A stretch of DNA of 64,000 nt from positions 1 to 64,000 of the forward strand of contig DF237132.1 of assembly GCA_000708835.1 (NCBI GenBank). Reading direction: 5' to 3'. Shown here piece after piece: positions 21,358 through 32,700 of this stretch; position 1 is the first letter of the stretch; each line of letters opens with the position of its first letter. This DNA comes from Klebsormidium nitens. Taxonomy: Eukaryota > Streptophyta > Klebsormidiophyceae > Klebsormidiales > Klebsormidiaceae. The notes under the pieces are model-generated. The model saw only the letters and a program-made list of their open reading frames with translations, had not been told where the DNA came from and ran no database searches. Position numbers and translations under genes: made by a program.

Positions 21358-23920
21358 TGGTAATTCACCAAGCCGTTCTGGTGAAAGCGTCGTTTTGGAG
21401 CAGGCTTGCGTTCTTTACTACCCTGGTCGCCGTCGTCGTTCTATAGAGACTTTTTGGTTTCATGTCGGAACGTAGTCTGAACAGCCTGACACAGTGCCAG
21501 GCGAACAATGAACGTCAATGAACGCGTTCTAAACGTTCGTCATCACGCAGTCTAATGCGGTTGAGCACAAGATACGGTCCAACATACTGCTAGCGTGGCC
21601 CCCGATGAGCAGAAACGACCAGTGTGCAACTACAAAAAGTGTGGGATGCGAGCATGGACTTTTGTAGATCTATCTCGAGAGTGCTCGCGTCTAGAGGTAG
21701 AGCTTGTAAGGGAAGGTCTTGTCGAGCCGCGCCCATGAATCTCCATGCTTTCTTGGGCGTCCACTGTCAGAGTCGTTTTCTTTATATGCATGACCACTGT
21801 CACGTATTAAAAGTCGAAATTAGGACCATATCCGCGCGTCCAAAGTGATCGTGGTGCACAGGTATATATGGATAAAGCTTGTTCACACGGTTGAGGTGCA
21901 AGCCATGCTTAATTCAGTTGAGAATTCGTTCAATATTCCCTATATGTGCTTGGCATGTATAATAAAAGAGAGTACGTCGCGGCGCTGGACGTACATCAAA
22001 CCGATAAGTTTAATCGTACCTAGTCAGCGCGTCGTTGCCTTGAGTCTTGACATCGACATCTCGCAGACAAGTAGTTTGCTAGGTCGCATGTAAGCAACTT
22101 CTGATATTATTCTACACATAGCCTACTTGGAGAGCCAGAAGTGCTCAGCTACTGTATTTCTTTTTACAATGCGACGTAGCATGTGCTCATGTGCTGTTTA
22201 TATTCCTGTCCCGCCCGCATATTTTGCCAGCAGGAGCTTTTCATCGGACGGACGCAAAAGCCCCGTTGAACTTCCATCGGACGGTTTTGAACCCGGTATT
22301 GGCAAACACTTTGTATGTCCTTTTTGGGTTTTGTCAATGGCGTCCGCCAGGTTACGACAATGGCGGCCTGCAATAGCCTTCTCCTTGCGGCGCCGGCCGC
22401 TGTCACCTGCAAGGCCTCGTCTAGACTGTCTCGGGTGTGCTCTAGTATCCTAGGTATCCGGAACAGAGAGAGGTCTCTGAAGTTCTGGTGTCGTGCGACT
22501 AAAAGCCGCAAAAAGTGCACACCTTGGGTTAGCTCAATGCTTAGTGGGTTGAGCAGGATCCGGGCAAGTGGATAACTGGCATGGGACTCCCTCGAGGGGA
22601 CAGTGGAACTGGAAGGCTAGATAGGTACCTGAGACTTCCTGAGTACTTACTAGGTACTTACCTACCTGTCTTGTACCGGTACGTTACGTAGGTGCTACGG
22701 AACCTTGTACACTGTACAATGCAAAGACTGTACCTAGTATGTCCTCCACGCCTGACAGAGGTCTAACTCTTCCACGTGGACTTGCACGTGAAATCGTGTC
22801 AGGAATCCTTGCCGGCGACAGGGCCGATAAGAGCATGTGCGTAATTCAGCCGTTCGATGGTGAACAGAAGTGAACAGATTCCATCTTCGATCAAAGTTCA
22901 GCACTGCCGTACGTCGCCCGTACGACGCGGTTTGTCAGACTCTGACATCACCATCGGTTGCGATACCCTCACGTCATGAATTTGGGATTCTGCCGCAGCT
23001 GGTTTGCTTCTGCGACTTCCCCAACGTCCCCTGGTCGGCGTTTGGCGCACCGGCCTTTGTTGGGGGCAGCTCCAAAGCAATAAGTGTATGATCTTCTGTA
23101 GTCTTCTGACTCGGAAATGTATGGCACTGTTCGAATGAATGCTGCCGGGAGAGAGTGCCCCAGGGAGTACGACCCCGGGCAGGGCCCCAAACTTCAAAGC
23201 GTCGCGTAGAAAAAGGCTGATCATGCTTGTCAGCCTGTCAGGAATTCTGCTCAGCAGCTGTAAGGCTTACATAATCGCCTAGGTACGGTAGTAGGTACAA
23301 AGCTTCTGTCACGAAAGCGCGGGCACTTTGCGCGTCATGGACAAGGGGTGAAAGAGCTAGCCTCCAGGAGGAGCCTTATCTTGTGATGCTACGTCGCCAT
23401 TGGTTGTCGAGCTGAAAGTGAGCGCGCAAGCCTTCGTAAACGATCCGTTCGTTCCACATCCTGAGAACTGTTGATTCTTCGAAGGCGGAAGAAAACTTTG
23501 AAAAGCTGGGTGGCTTGTCGCTTTTCAGGTCGCGGCATGCAGAGTCGTCCTTCCTCCGTATCATTCATATCTGAAATGGGGCGTTGTACGTACACGCGGT
23601 GAAAACCCTGAGATCGTCAGCAGCACACGCCTTTGAAGAAGTTTCACTCACGAAGCAGGATCCTTGGATACCCTGCCTAGCCAGCGCCATTTCTTCGTAC
23701 GTTATATCTGTCGTCTTCTCCTGATTCCATGGGTGTTCAAATCAGACAAATCTAGCTTGAGAGGTGAAGCATCGTGCCTGCAATCAGCTCAACAAAGCCC
23801 GATTTTGAGAGTCTCTGTCAGATTCTTGAAAGCGAGATATATTTGCGATAATCAGGTTGAGTTTGCAGAGTAGCGCAGTCAAGTCTCACTTACAAGGAAA
23901 AGGGAAGGAAAGAACCAATC
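21358..23920. other. intergenic region with little coding signal
   Basis: Apart from one candidate small ORF (22360-22575, listed separately), no exon is supported. Around 22620-22700 there is a patch of short interspersed TAGGTAC/GTACCTA-type words in both orientations. Nothing resembles an RNA gene. Confidence 0.45.
22360..22575 (+). CDS. candidate small ORF with plastid-transit-like N-terminus
   Basis: A 71-codon ORF starts at an ATG within ACAATGGCGGCC, a good plant start context. The product begins MAACNSLLLAAPAAVTCKAS and is rich in Ala, Ser and Arg with no acidic residue in the first 40 positions, as in plastid transit peptides. No mature domain follows and no downstream exon could be joined, so it may be a first exon of an unrecognised gene, a relic, or chance. 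Confidence 0.25.
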   Translation: MAACNSLLLAAPAAVTCKASSRLSRVCSSILGIRNRERSLKFWCRATKSRKKCTPWVSSMLSGLSRIRASG

Positions 23921-26900
23921 ATGTGCCGGGGTGCGCCCACCCTTGGTCCGCTGCGTGGTTCTAGACTGGGGGCGGAGCCGCTGGTCTCTTCGGCCCTGGA
24001 CGCTTTTGCGGTGAGAACCCCAATGCAACAGACCTTTCCTTGATATGATATTCATACGAAGAGTAGAAGCTCATGCCTGTGTTGAAACAGTTAGTGGCTT
24101 CCATCTGCAATCTTGCCAACACAGCAGACTGGGGATATGGAATGTAACACAATGAGCCTTACTGTCTTTTGACCACTTGTCAGACCTTGGTCTCTGTCAG
24201 CAAATGGTCCTTCTGTTGAAGAGGTGCAAGTCGTGTTCCCAGTCCTAGCAAGGGTACCTGCTCATGGTGATAGACAAGACTTTTGGGATCTTTTGCAACC
24301 CTTCAACACATTGCAAAGGGACTGAAAGCACCTCTTGCATTACTCCCTCTGCAGCCCCTCCAGCCTATCCACGCCCACCCGTTCCTCCAGCACCCCTCTG
24401 AGGCCTCTGCGATCGAGGATGCTCTGGCCAGGGCGCAGGCAGAAGCTGCCATGTGGCGCGCCAGCTTCGAGAAGGCGCAGAAGGCGGCTCAAGAGACCAA
24501 TGAGCGCTACAGCGAGCTTGTCCACGGAGTCACCAGAGCTGAAAGCGTGAAGCCAACCAGTATACTGACTGCGCTTCCAGGAGCATTCTCCCATGCTCCC
24601 CAGTCTTTCACTGGCCCAAAGGAAGAAGGGGGGACCGTCACGTCCTGGCAGAGCAGGAGGTCAGAAGACCCCTGGATGTCAATGGGGGAGATGCGGGACC
24701 AGCCTCAGAGCAGCACCAACAAACAGGACCAAGGTGAGCAGTCATTCCCTGTCTCTGGAGGTGTTACATCCAGTGAATTACCTTTTAGAGTGTGTGATAT
24801 ACCTCAAATTTTCCACATACAGACATTGTCAATGGCAGGCAAGGCTGATGTACCCCATGCTTAGAGATGATTCTAGCTGAGATCAACCAAGTGATGGACT
24901 TCCGACCCCTTGTGTCTCTGCCTGCCCAAGCTGCTATCGTTACACTTCTGTATTAATTGCATTGGCTTTTACCCCCTCTGCAAGCTCTTGGGACTTACAT
25001 GTTTCTTGCCCCTCGGCGAACATCCCCTGCTTTTCCAGTGCTAAGTCTGCATCTCCTGAATGAAGGGTAACAGCTACTCTTGGCACATCTGCTGGCTTGC
25101 ATTGTCTTTGACCTCCAAAACGCTCTCTTGGAAGTGGACTTTTCTTCCCACTTAAGCAGTACTGCTAGCTTTCCCCTCCTTCCCTCAAAGTTCCATCCCT
25201 CCCCCCTCCTTCAGCCCCAGTTTCATCCTCCTCTCTCTCTCCTCTTACTCGTATGCCCCCCTTTTCTCATGCTACAGTGTTACCCCCTCCTCTTCTTTGG
25301 CCTCAGTCTCACCCCCCTTTGTTCTGCCTTGATCTTTACCCCCCCCCCCCTTTCTCCTGCTGCAGCGGCCCCCCCACCCCCTCCGAGATGGCCTGGAACC
25401 TATCCAGCGTGTTCGACGACTCCGACCCCGTCTCCTTCAAAGATATCGCCGCCGGTCTCGGCGACCTCGTCTTTCCAGCTCCCTCTGTTGCCACAAGCCT
25501 GGGCCCTGCCAACTCCGAAGTCACGAGCTCCCCGCTCATGACCCTCCCCCCCGTCGTAGATGAGTGCATGGGGCCTTTTACCAGTGCGTACCCAGCCCCC
25601 CTCGCTGCTTCTGGGGGGCTTTCCTACGCCTCAGAGGATGTCCTGGGCTTCCGGCAAACAGCAAGTTTTGCGAAGGGGCCGATGGGCTGCACGAGGCAGA
25701 TTCTGACGGTGCCCCACACAAGGCCGACGTGGAACTCTATGACTTCAGTCAACCCCACCCCACCAATATACAGCACGGCGGTTTCCGACATGACCGAGAT
25801 GCTGAAACCGCACGCCTGCTTCCGGGGGCTCAACAACCCTTTTGCGAGCCACCATGACGACGCGAGCGCCTACGGCGAGACGGTGCCTGGGCTGCAGCTG
25901 GTGACAGGACAGACCGGCCAAGGTTATCAGCACCCGGGAGTGACAACGGTGCGCAGGACGCGGCAGCCGTCTGCGAGGTCCCCACGCAACGTGAGCAGCG
26001 GGTGCAGCCCCGCAGCAACGGCGGCGCTCGAGGCGGCGGCAGATGCGCGGGGCAGGGGGGACAAGAGGGTCACGCCCAAGGTGAGCTGAAGGTTGCTTGT
26101 TAGAAGACTGAAGGAGAGGTGGGTTCGCTTAGAAGGGCTCTCGAAGCTGGCAGCTTTTCTTGTTGGAGCTCATTGTCAGTGAGCACCCAGCTTCAGACCT
26201 CGAGACACGTACTTCTATCTGCAGACAATGGCACGCAGTTGCTTCTTTCACGTTCCTACGGTCGCATCTATGCTCACTCCCAGCTTGTAGACAATCCACC
26301 TGGTTCCTTTCCATGCCAGACAATGTCGTCGTTCGTTTTTCATGTCTTTCTCTTCCACATACACGACCTTCACTCCAAAAACACACGTCAGAGAGACTAT
26401 GCCAGTCCAAACCGCTCTGTAAGTATCTGGAAAGTCACAGCCTTTCAACTCATGACCTCTTCTCCCCTACTCCACAGAGAGAGGCCCTCTCCCCGACCCC
26501 ATCCGTCGGCGGCGCGACGCGCCGCTGTATGTCCCCCGGTTGCACCCGGCGGCCATCTTACGGCTTCATCCCCGGGGCCAAGGACGGCGACAAGGGCGGC
26601 GCGCGCTGGTGCCGCGCTCATGCTGCAGACGGCATGGAAGACCTGCGCAACCTGAAGTGCTCCCACGTCGGCCGAGGGGGAGTGCCTTGCCGCGCCCAGC
26701 CGTCATACGGCTATGAGGGCGACAAGCGCCCGACGCGGTGCCGGGCGCACGCAGAGGACGGCATGGAGAACGTCAGGATGCCAAGGTGCGGTTCCGGGGA
26801 ATCCCCCTTCTTGTGCCTTGGCAGTGAAGGCGGCATGGAGGGCCGTCAGGACGGGGTCTGCTCTGCTGCAAAGCGAATGCTCTGCTCTGCAATAACTTGG

Positions 26901-28684
26901 CCCAGCTCTGCAATAACTTGGCCCAGCTCTGCTTCTCTTCTCAATCCCGTGACACTAATCATTTTAACCCCTCGTTCTCTCAGGTGTCGTCATCCGGGCT
27001 GCAAGCGGCAGCCGTTGTATGGGGAGCCGGGCCTGGACAAGAAGCCGACCCGCTGCCGCAACCACGCCCTCTCCGGGATGAAGGACCTCCGGGGGGCCAT
27101 GTGCCGGGGCGACGACGGCTCCTGCACCAAGCGCCCCTCGTGTGGTTTCCGGGGGGATCCCCGGCCGACCCGCTGCGGCTCGCACAAGGAGCCGGGCATG
27201 GAGGACCTCATCAGCGCGAGGTGGGGGGCTGAAACGGGCTCTTTGAGTCGGCGCGCTTGTTTTCTCTGGAGGAGTATGAAATCCGCTCTCGTTATCGTCT
27301 GCAGCTGGTCGTTTGGGTCTCCTAGACTTGGACAGTGCACGTGTGGAGCTGACTTCTTATTTCTTCGACTCTCGAGGCTTCTCTGAGCTATGCCCTATCT
27401 TTTGGGAACTGCAAAACGTTTCAAAGCTTCCTCGTGTCCGTCCGCTTCTCCCCACGAAGCGGACTCTTCCACCCAGAAGCAGATTCGCCCATAAACTCCG
27501 CTTCGCCCAATCTAAGTGCGCTGCCTTTTGCACCTTCTCTCATTCGTTGTTTCCCTTCTCCTCGCAGGTGCAACTTCGCGGACTGTCGCACGGTCGCGTC
27601 GTACGGCGTCCAGGCCCCCGGCAGCCACGTGATCCGCCGCACGCGCTGCAAGGCGCACCGCACCCCCGAGATGACGTGCGGCACCAAAGGCCCCGCGTGC
27701 ATGGCCCCGGGGGGTTGCGAGACGCGCCCCTCCTACGGCTGGCCCGATAAGTTTGACGGGGAGCACCCCCCCCGCCCCGAGCGCTGCAAGAAGCACTCGC
27801 TGCAGGGGATGGAGTACATGGGGTCCGCGGCGCGGGCCAAGAAGAAGCGCGCGCTCGAGACGGCGAAGCAGGTGGGGATGGTAGAGCCAAACTTCGTGGT
27901 TGCTGAAAGGGAGGAAGAGAGAGCCTTTTGCTGCAAAGGGGCTTGTGTTGGACAGCGAAGTTGAATCTTGTTTCAAAGCGCCACAGTCCAAGGAGTCGAA
28001 GGCCTCCTAGCTCTGTCTTAAAGACTCTCCGAAAGCTGCACGTAACTCGTGCTGCAATCCTGTTCATAGATACACCTGTTGATCACCGACCTAGCAGACC
28101 TTTTGCCTCCTTTGCTGACCGATCTCCTTTCCCGACTCCAGGAGCCTGCTCCGGTTGTTTCTCGCCCGGCTCGCCCCACCAGCGCCCGGACTGCGGCCAA
28201 GCCGCTCTCCCTGGCCCCCACGCCGCGGCTCCGCCCCACCCGCAAGTGCGCCGCGGCCGCGGCCCCGATCATCGAGCCCGACGAAGACGACGACATGGAC
28301 GCCGTAACAGCGCCGCCCGGGGACTTGGCCCGGGCGTGGTCCCCCGAGAGCCGCATGCAGGGCTCCCCCGAGGCGGAGCGCGGCCGGCTGGCGGAGGAGC
28401 GCGCCGCGGCCGCGCGCCGGAGGGAGCGCGAGGAGTTCGAGAACCTGGGCGACCTGGCGTCGCTGCAGGAGCTGAAAGAGATCGAGGACCAGGCGAACGA
28501 TCAGATGTGGGGCGGCAACGGGCCCAGCTCGCCGGAGCTCGCGGGCATGTCCGATTTCGACAAGGACTTTTCGTCCAGCTGGGGGCGGCCCGAGAGCCCG
28601 GAGAGCGGGGGCATCCTGGACATTGTGGACGACACCCTGGATACGGCGTGCAGCTTTGGGGGCAAGGGAAGGGCGACGTACTGA
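23921..28684 (+). CDS. EsV-1-7-type Cys/His repeat protein
   Basis: Seven exons: 23921-24010, 24355-24733, 25366-26080, 26478-26785, 26984-27220, 27568-27871 and 28142-28684, about 858 aa. The 24733/25366 joint is one base out of frame and may reflect an undercalled C run or a missed exon; a start at the ATG at 25388 would avoid it (694 aa). Layout: a short N-terminus; an Ala/Glu-rich predicted helix (EDALARAQAEAAMWRASFEK); a Ser/Pro-rich linker; six repeats at about residues 412-665; a basic nuclear-signal-like RAKKKRALETAK; and an acidic C-terminus (EPDEDDDMDAV) with a coiled-coil-like stretch. Each repeat has C-x4-7-C, usually PSYG, then RPTRC-x2-H (R or PTR varies) and GMEDL. This is the EsV-1-7 motif known from the Ectocarpus regulator IMMEDIATE UPRIGHT and a brown-algal virus. 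Exons 4, 5 and 6 each carry two repeats. Metal binding and nuclear action are inferences. Confidence 0.8.
26885..26926. repeat. 21-bp tandem duplication in an intron of the EsV-1-7 gene
   Basis: Two exact copies of a 21-bp unit (beginning CTCTGCAATAACTTGGCCCA) lie in the intron between exons 4 and 5. A third partial copy (CTCTGC) follows. Confidence 0.85.
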
Positions 28685-29776
28685 GTTTTGGATCCAGGCG
28701 GTGGGAACCGGGGCGGGGTGGTTTGATGTACATATCCGCGTGGGTGACACTTGTGTTTGAGTTTGCATCGAGTCGGTTCGTGAGTGGATTGCACCTTGTA
28801 AAGTACGATAAAATGGACGGGTTGTGAACGGGTTTTGGAAGAAGTTGCTGTTGTAAGCAAGCACGTCAAGGTGATCCTCTACAAGAGTCAAACGGGTCAA
28901 GATGATCCTCAATGACAGGCAATCAATATATACTACACGCCTAGGGATCTGCTTCTGAGAAGCTGGCCAATATCGAGATAGAGAGAATCTTTCTGCAGTT
29001 TCCTAGGCGTACTAAAGACTGCCCCCAACTCAATCGGGCCTGTACAAAAGGCTCGATACTCGTCGTTTACGTACTTGAAGGGATATTTTGCATGTAGACA
29101 GTACTTTCGTGACATGATTGGCCCAAGTAGCTCAGAATATTCGCGCCGTTTCTTGACGAGACATCTGGTCGATACCGTACTACCAGCGTGATTTACACAT
29201 TCAGATTCAATGAAAGTTCACTGGAAGTGGCCTAGGTCGATATAAGCTAATCTGGATTACGGGCCTTATGATTGCGTGAATTGAAGTGCTTAGTCGACAG
29301 CTCTAATTATTCGCCGTAACATCTGATGTGCTCAGCTTTGAGATCTGATCAATCATCCGGGTAGACGTGCTTGCACCGAGTGCGGCGAGAGGATGCCGCA
29401 TAAGTAAAGTATATATACGCAGCTTACTGCAAACCATCACGACTTTTTTCGCAAAAGAGCATGTGGTCCGACCAAAGTACGTGGAATGCTTTGGGACGAT
29501 CTGTTCCTTAAGCCGCAAGTGCTGGCGCATATGTCGCAGTCACGAGTATGCAATCTGCGTCTCTCTACCATATGATCTGTTGACACATGAGAGTCGACCG
29601 ATGCTTGCGCATGGTTGTTGCCAAGTGAATATCCAGGACTTGCGATCATTCCTAGGCCGTTGGATACAAACGTAATTGCACATGGAGGTACGCCCGGACT
29701 TGGCATGGGGAAGACAATAGCGTCTCGTAACATGTAACGGTTGTTCGCGCTGTTGAACGTGCTTGTATTGCGAAGG
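28685..29776. other. convergent intergenic region, no gene seen
   Basis: The region lies between the stop of the EsV-1-7 gene and the stop of the PPR gene. It is AT-richer than its surroundings and holds only short frames. It probably contains the two 3' UTRs. Confidence 0.5.
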
Positions 29777-32700
29777 TCAATTCAGCGAGTCCACCACCCC
29801 CTCTAAGACCTCATCTTGCCTGGCTGACCGTTCCAACACCTCCAGCATGCGGTCCTCGTCTTCTAACTTGGCAACACGGCGATCCTCGATCGACTCGCTC
29901 TCGTCTAGCGATGCGCGCTCGTTTGACGCTTCCGAGATGCCCCTAGCATCGGCCTTGTCAGCGACCAAGGTACCATTGATGTCCGAGTCTTCTCTATGTA
30001 CACTGGTTTGCGAAGCCTTTACATCATTTTGTGGCCCCTTCAAAGAAGCATGTCCGTCTCCGGCTTGTGTTCTTTCAACACCCGATGCAACGGCACTAGT
30101 GGAGGGCTCGTCGACTTTTGCCCGACTCATCTCGACATTTTCGACGGTTCTTCCTAAGTTTTTCTCCCCCCTTTCGTTCAACTCGATGCTTCCGTTCGTA
30201 ATTTCCTTTTTACCGCTTGAGCTCCCGCTTTCAACTCTTCGGTCGTCAGGACACCCCTCGGATTGTCGCCCAAGGGTTCCTCGACCCTCGGATGGCCCGC
30301 CCTCGCCTCCGGTTTCAGCAACCGGCTCTTTGGCCTCGTTCTCGTTTCCCCCTCCTTCCGTTTCCCGGCTATCACTACCCTTTTCTCCCGCAGCTCCCCA
30401 CTTCGCACCGCTGGCATCCGGATCCCGAATCCCCACTCCCCGAGCGACCTTCATCCCCCGCTTCCACAGTTTCCGCACCTGGATATGCTGCGAGTCCACC
30501 CGGGGGGGCTTTTCCGGCAGCGCGCGCACCCCCCTGAGCGCGTGGTACAGCTCCTGCAGCAGCTCCAGGTCCGGCTGCTGCTGCTTCACGCGCGCTTTCG
30601 CCGCGCGCATGACCAGCTGCAGGATGCCCTTGTCCGCGCGCACAAATTCTTCGCCGCGGATGCTCTTGTACAGCTCCACAATGGCGGCCCACTGCTCGGA
30701 GGCTTCCATGATGCTCAGCACCTTGTGGTGACTCGCCTGCGCCAAAGAGCGTCAAGATATTCAAGAGAATTTTCCGAAAGTTACAATCATCAGGTCGATA
30801 TGATTATGGTCAAAAGCTTGCCATTTTGACCAAGTTCGAACCAGAAAGCAAACACTTCGAAGTGGATCCTGCTCTTAAGCTCTCAAAAAGTGGTCAAGAG
30901 GGGAGGGCTCCACAGAAATTACTTTCGGGCTTCTGGAGATGACCGAAGAGAACGACAAAAGGCAACAGCGAAGTGTGAAGCGTTGCGCTCTGGTTCATCC
31001 AACAGGAACGTCAATACATCAATTGCGTGTCCCACAAGAGAGGGTTTCTGTTTAAGCTCAAGCGCTGCGTATGATTGTGACCATTTTGCAGGCAGGGATA
31101 CTATTCCGTTCTGAACAAGCCCGAGTTGGCAAAGGAGATGCGAGCAGGCGAGAATGTGACCTCAGCAGCATCAAGCTTACCGCTCGGCAGGGGACCCCGG
31201 CTTGCTTAAGCTGCACCAGGAGCTCGGCGGCTTGTTTCCACTGGCGGCGGCGGCCGAAGGAGTGCAGCACGGGCATGAAGGCGAACTCGCGGGGGACGAC
31301 GTGGGGCATGGCGGCGCGCATGCGGTGGAACATGTTGATGGCCTGCGGGACGAGGGGGAGTCGCTATTTGGTTACGAGAATTCCATGTTTTCCTGAAGCA
31401 GGCGTAAAGTCGAGATCAAGTGAACCACGAAGATTTCGCAAACCCATGAGGTTGGCGTTGACAATCATTGGTCACTTAGCAGCGCCACCACACCAATCAG
31501 AGTGTTTCTTGAACCTGAATCTTTACTTATAGTGTCAGCCGCCTCAACCCCTCTCCGTTTCTTCCGCTTTCTCTCGCCAGCGCCCTTGATATATACCTTC
31601 TACGAATCGTGGTATCTCCAATTCTGTCTGTCGTCGACTCGAGAGAGACCCTCCACGCCAACACCTGAACTTGCGAGTTCGAACATTCCTCTCGCCAAAG
31701 TTCTTTCCGATCGAACACCCTCTCCTCAACTAGGGCCGCAGAGTCTTTTCAAACTCCAGACCCCACAAGCCACTACTTCATACCCTGAACATTCCTCTCA
31801 AGTCCGAGCGGACCCCCTCACCATGGTGACCTTCTTGTCGACGGCCATTTTCTCGATGGCCCCCTCGAACGTGCGCTTGTCCAGCCGGCACCCTTCCTCG
31901 TGCGCCTGATCCACCACCAGCTCCACCTCGTCCCACCGCCGTTTCCGCGTGAGCGCCATCAGCAGTTTGTTGTACTGCTCCTCGACGGCTTCCCGGCTCA
32001 TGACCCGCTTTACCGACGCGAAAAGCACGCGCGCGAGGCGGTCGCCCTCGTCTGGGTAGTCGAAGAGGAGCTCGTACGTGATGTGGTCGGGGGGGACCGC
32101 CGCCTGGAGCATGTCGCCTACAACCTGCCCGGGGGAAGAGCCCGGTCAGTAATGGGAATAGGCGGAAAGGAGGACGAGGGGAAATACATGATGAAAAGAC
32201 GAGGAGACAGGAGGGGGAAACGAAGCCGTGTGCAATCCAGTAGTCGGCCCCTCAGCAGACCTGAGAAGCGGCCGCCAGAATCGAAGCCAAGAAGAGCACG
32301 AGAAGACAAATGAAGAGACGAAGAAAGAGAGCAAACGAGAAAGGAGACACGAGAGACAGAAACAATGAGGATCGCGATCAGTATCTTATGCTCTGACGAT
32401 GCTGGTTGGCGGTGCAGGATTGGAAGAGCCCAGAACACTGGTTATGCTAGCGAAAGAGAGGGAGCACTGCTGGACGGCAGAGTACCGAACGGCAAACACC
32501 AAATGGCAAACTATCAAACGTTCTCCACAAGCTCGTTTCCAGTCTAGAACTGGCAGCTCTTCAGTATATTTGTCCGGCTGAACATTGAACAGCTTTTCGG
32601 ACCCAGTACTCACCACCTCTAGTTCCTCCGTCCGATGTCGCTCGGTGTAGCCCCGAATGAGCGTGTTGTACGTGAACACGTCCCGCTCGATCCCCCGCTT

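Noticed and set aside
29763-30731. 322-codon plus-strand open frame
   Set aside because: It lies opposite the last PPR exon, whose minus-strand frame has a proper acceptor, phase and continuity with upstream PPR exons. The plus frame is its shadow.
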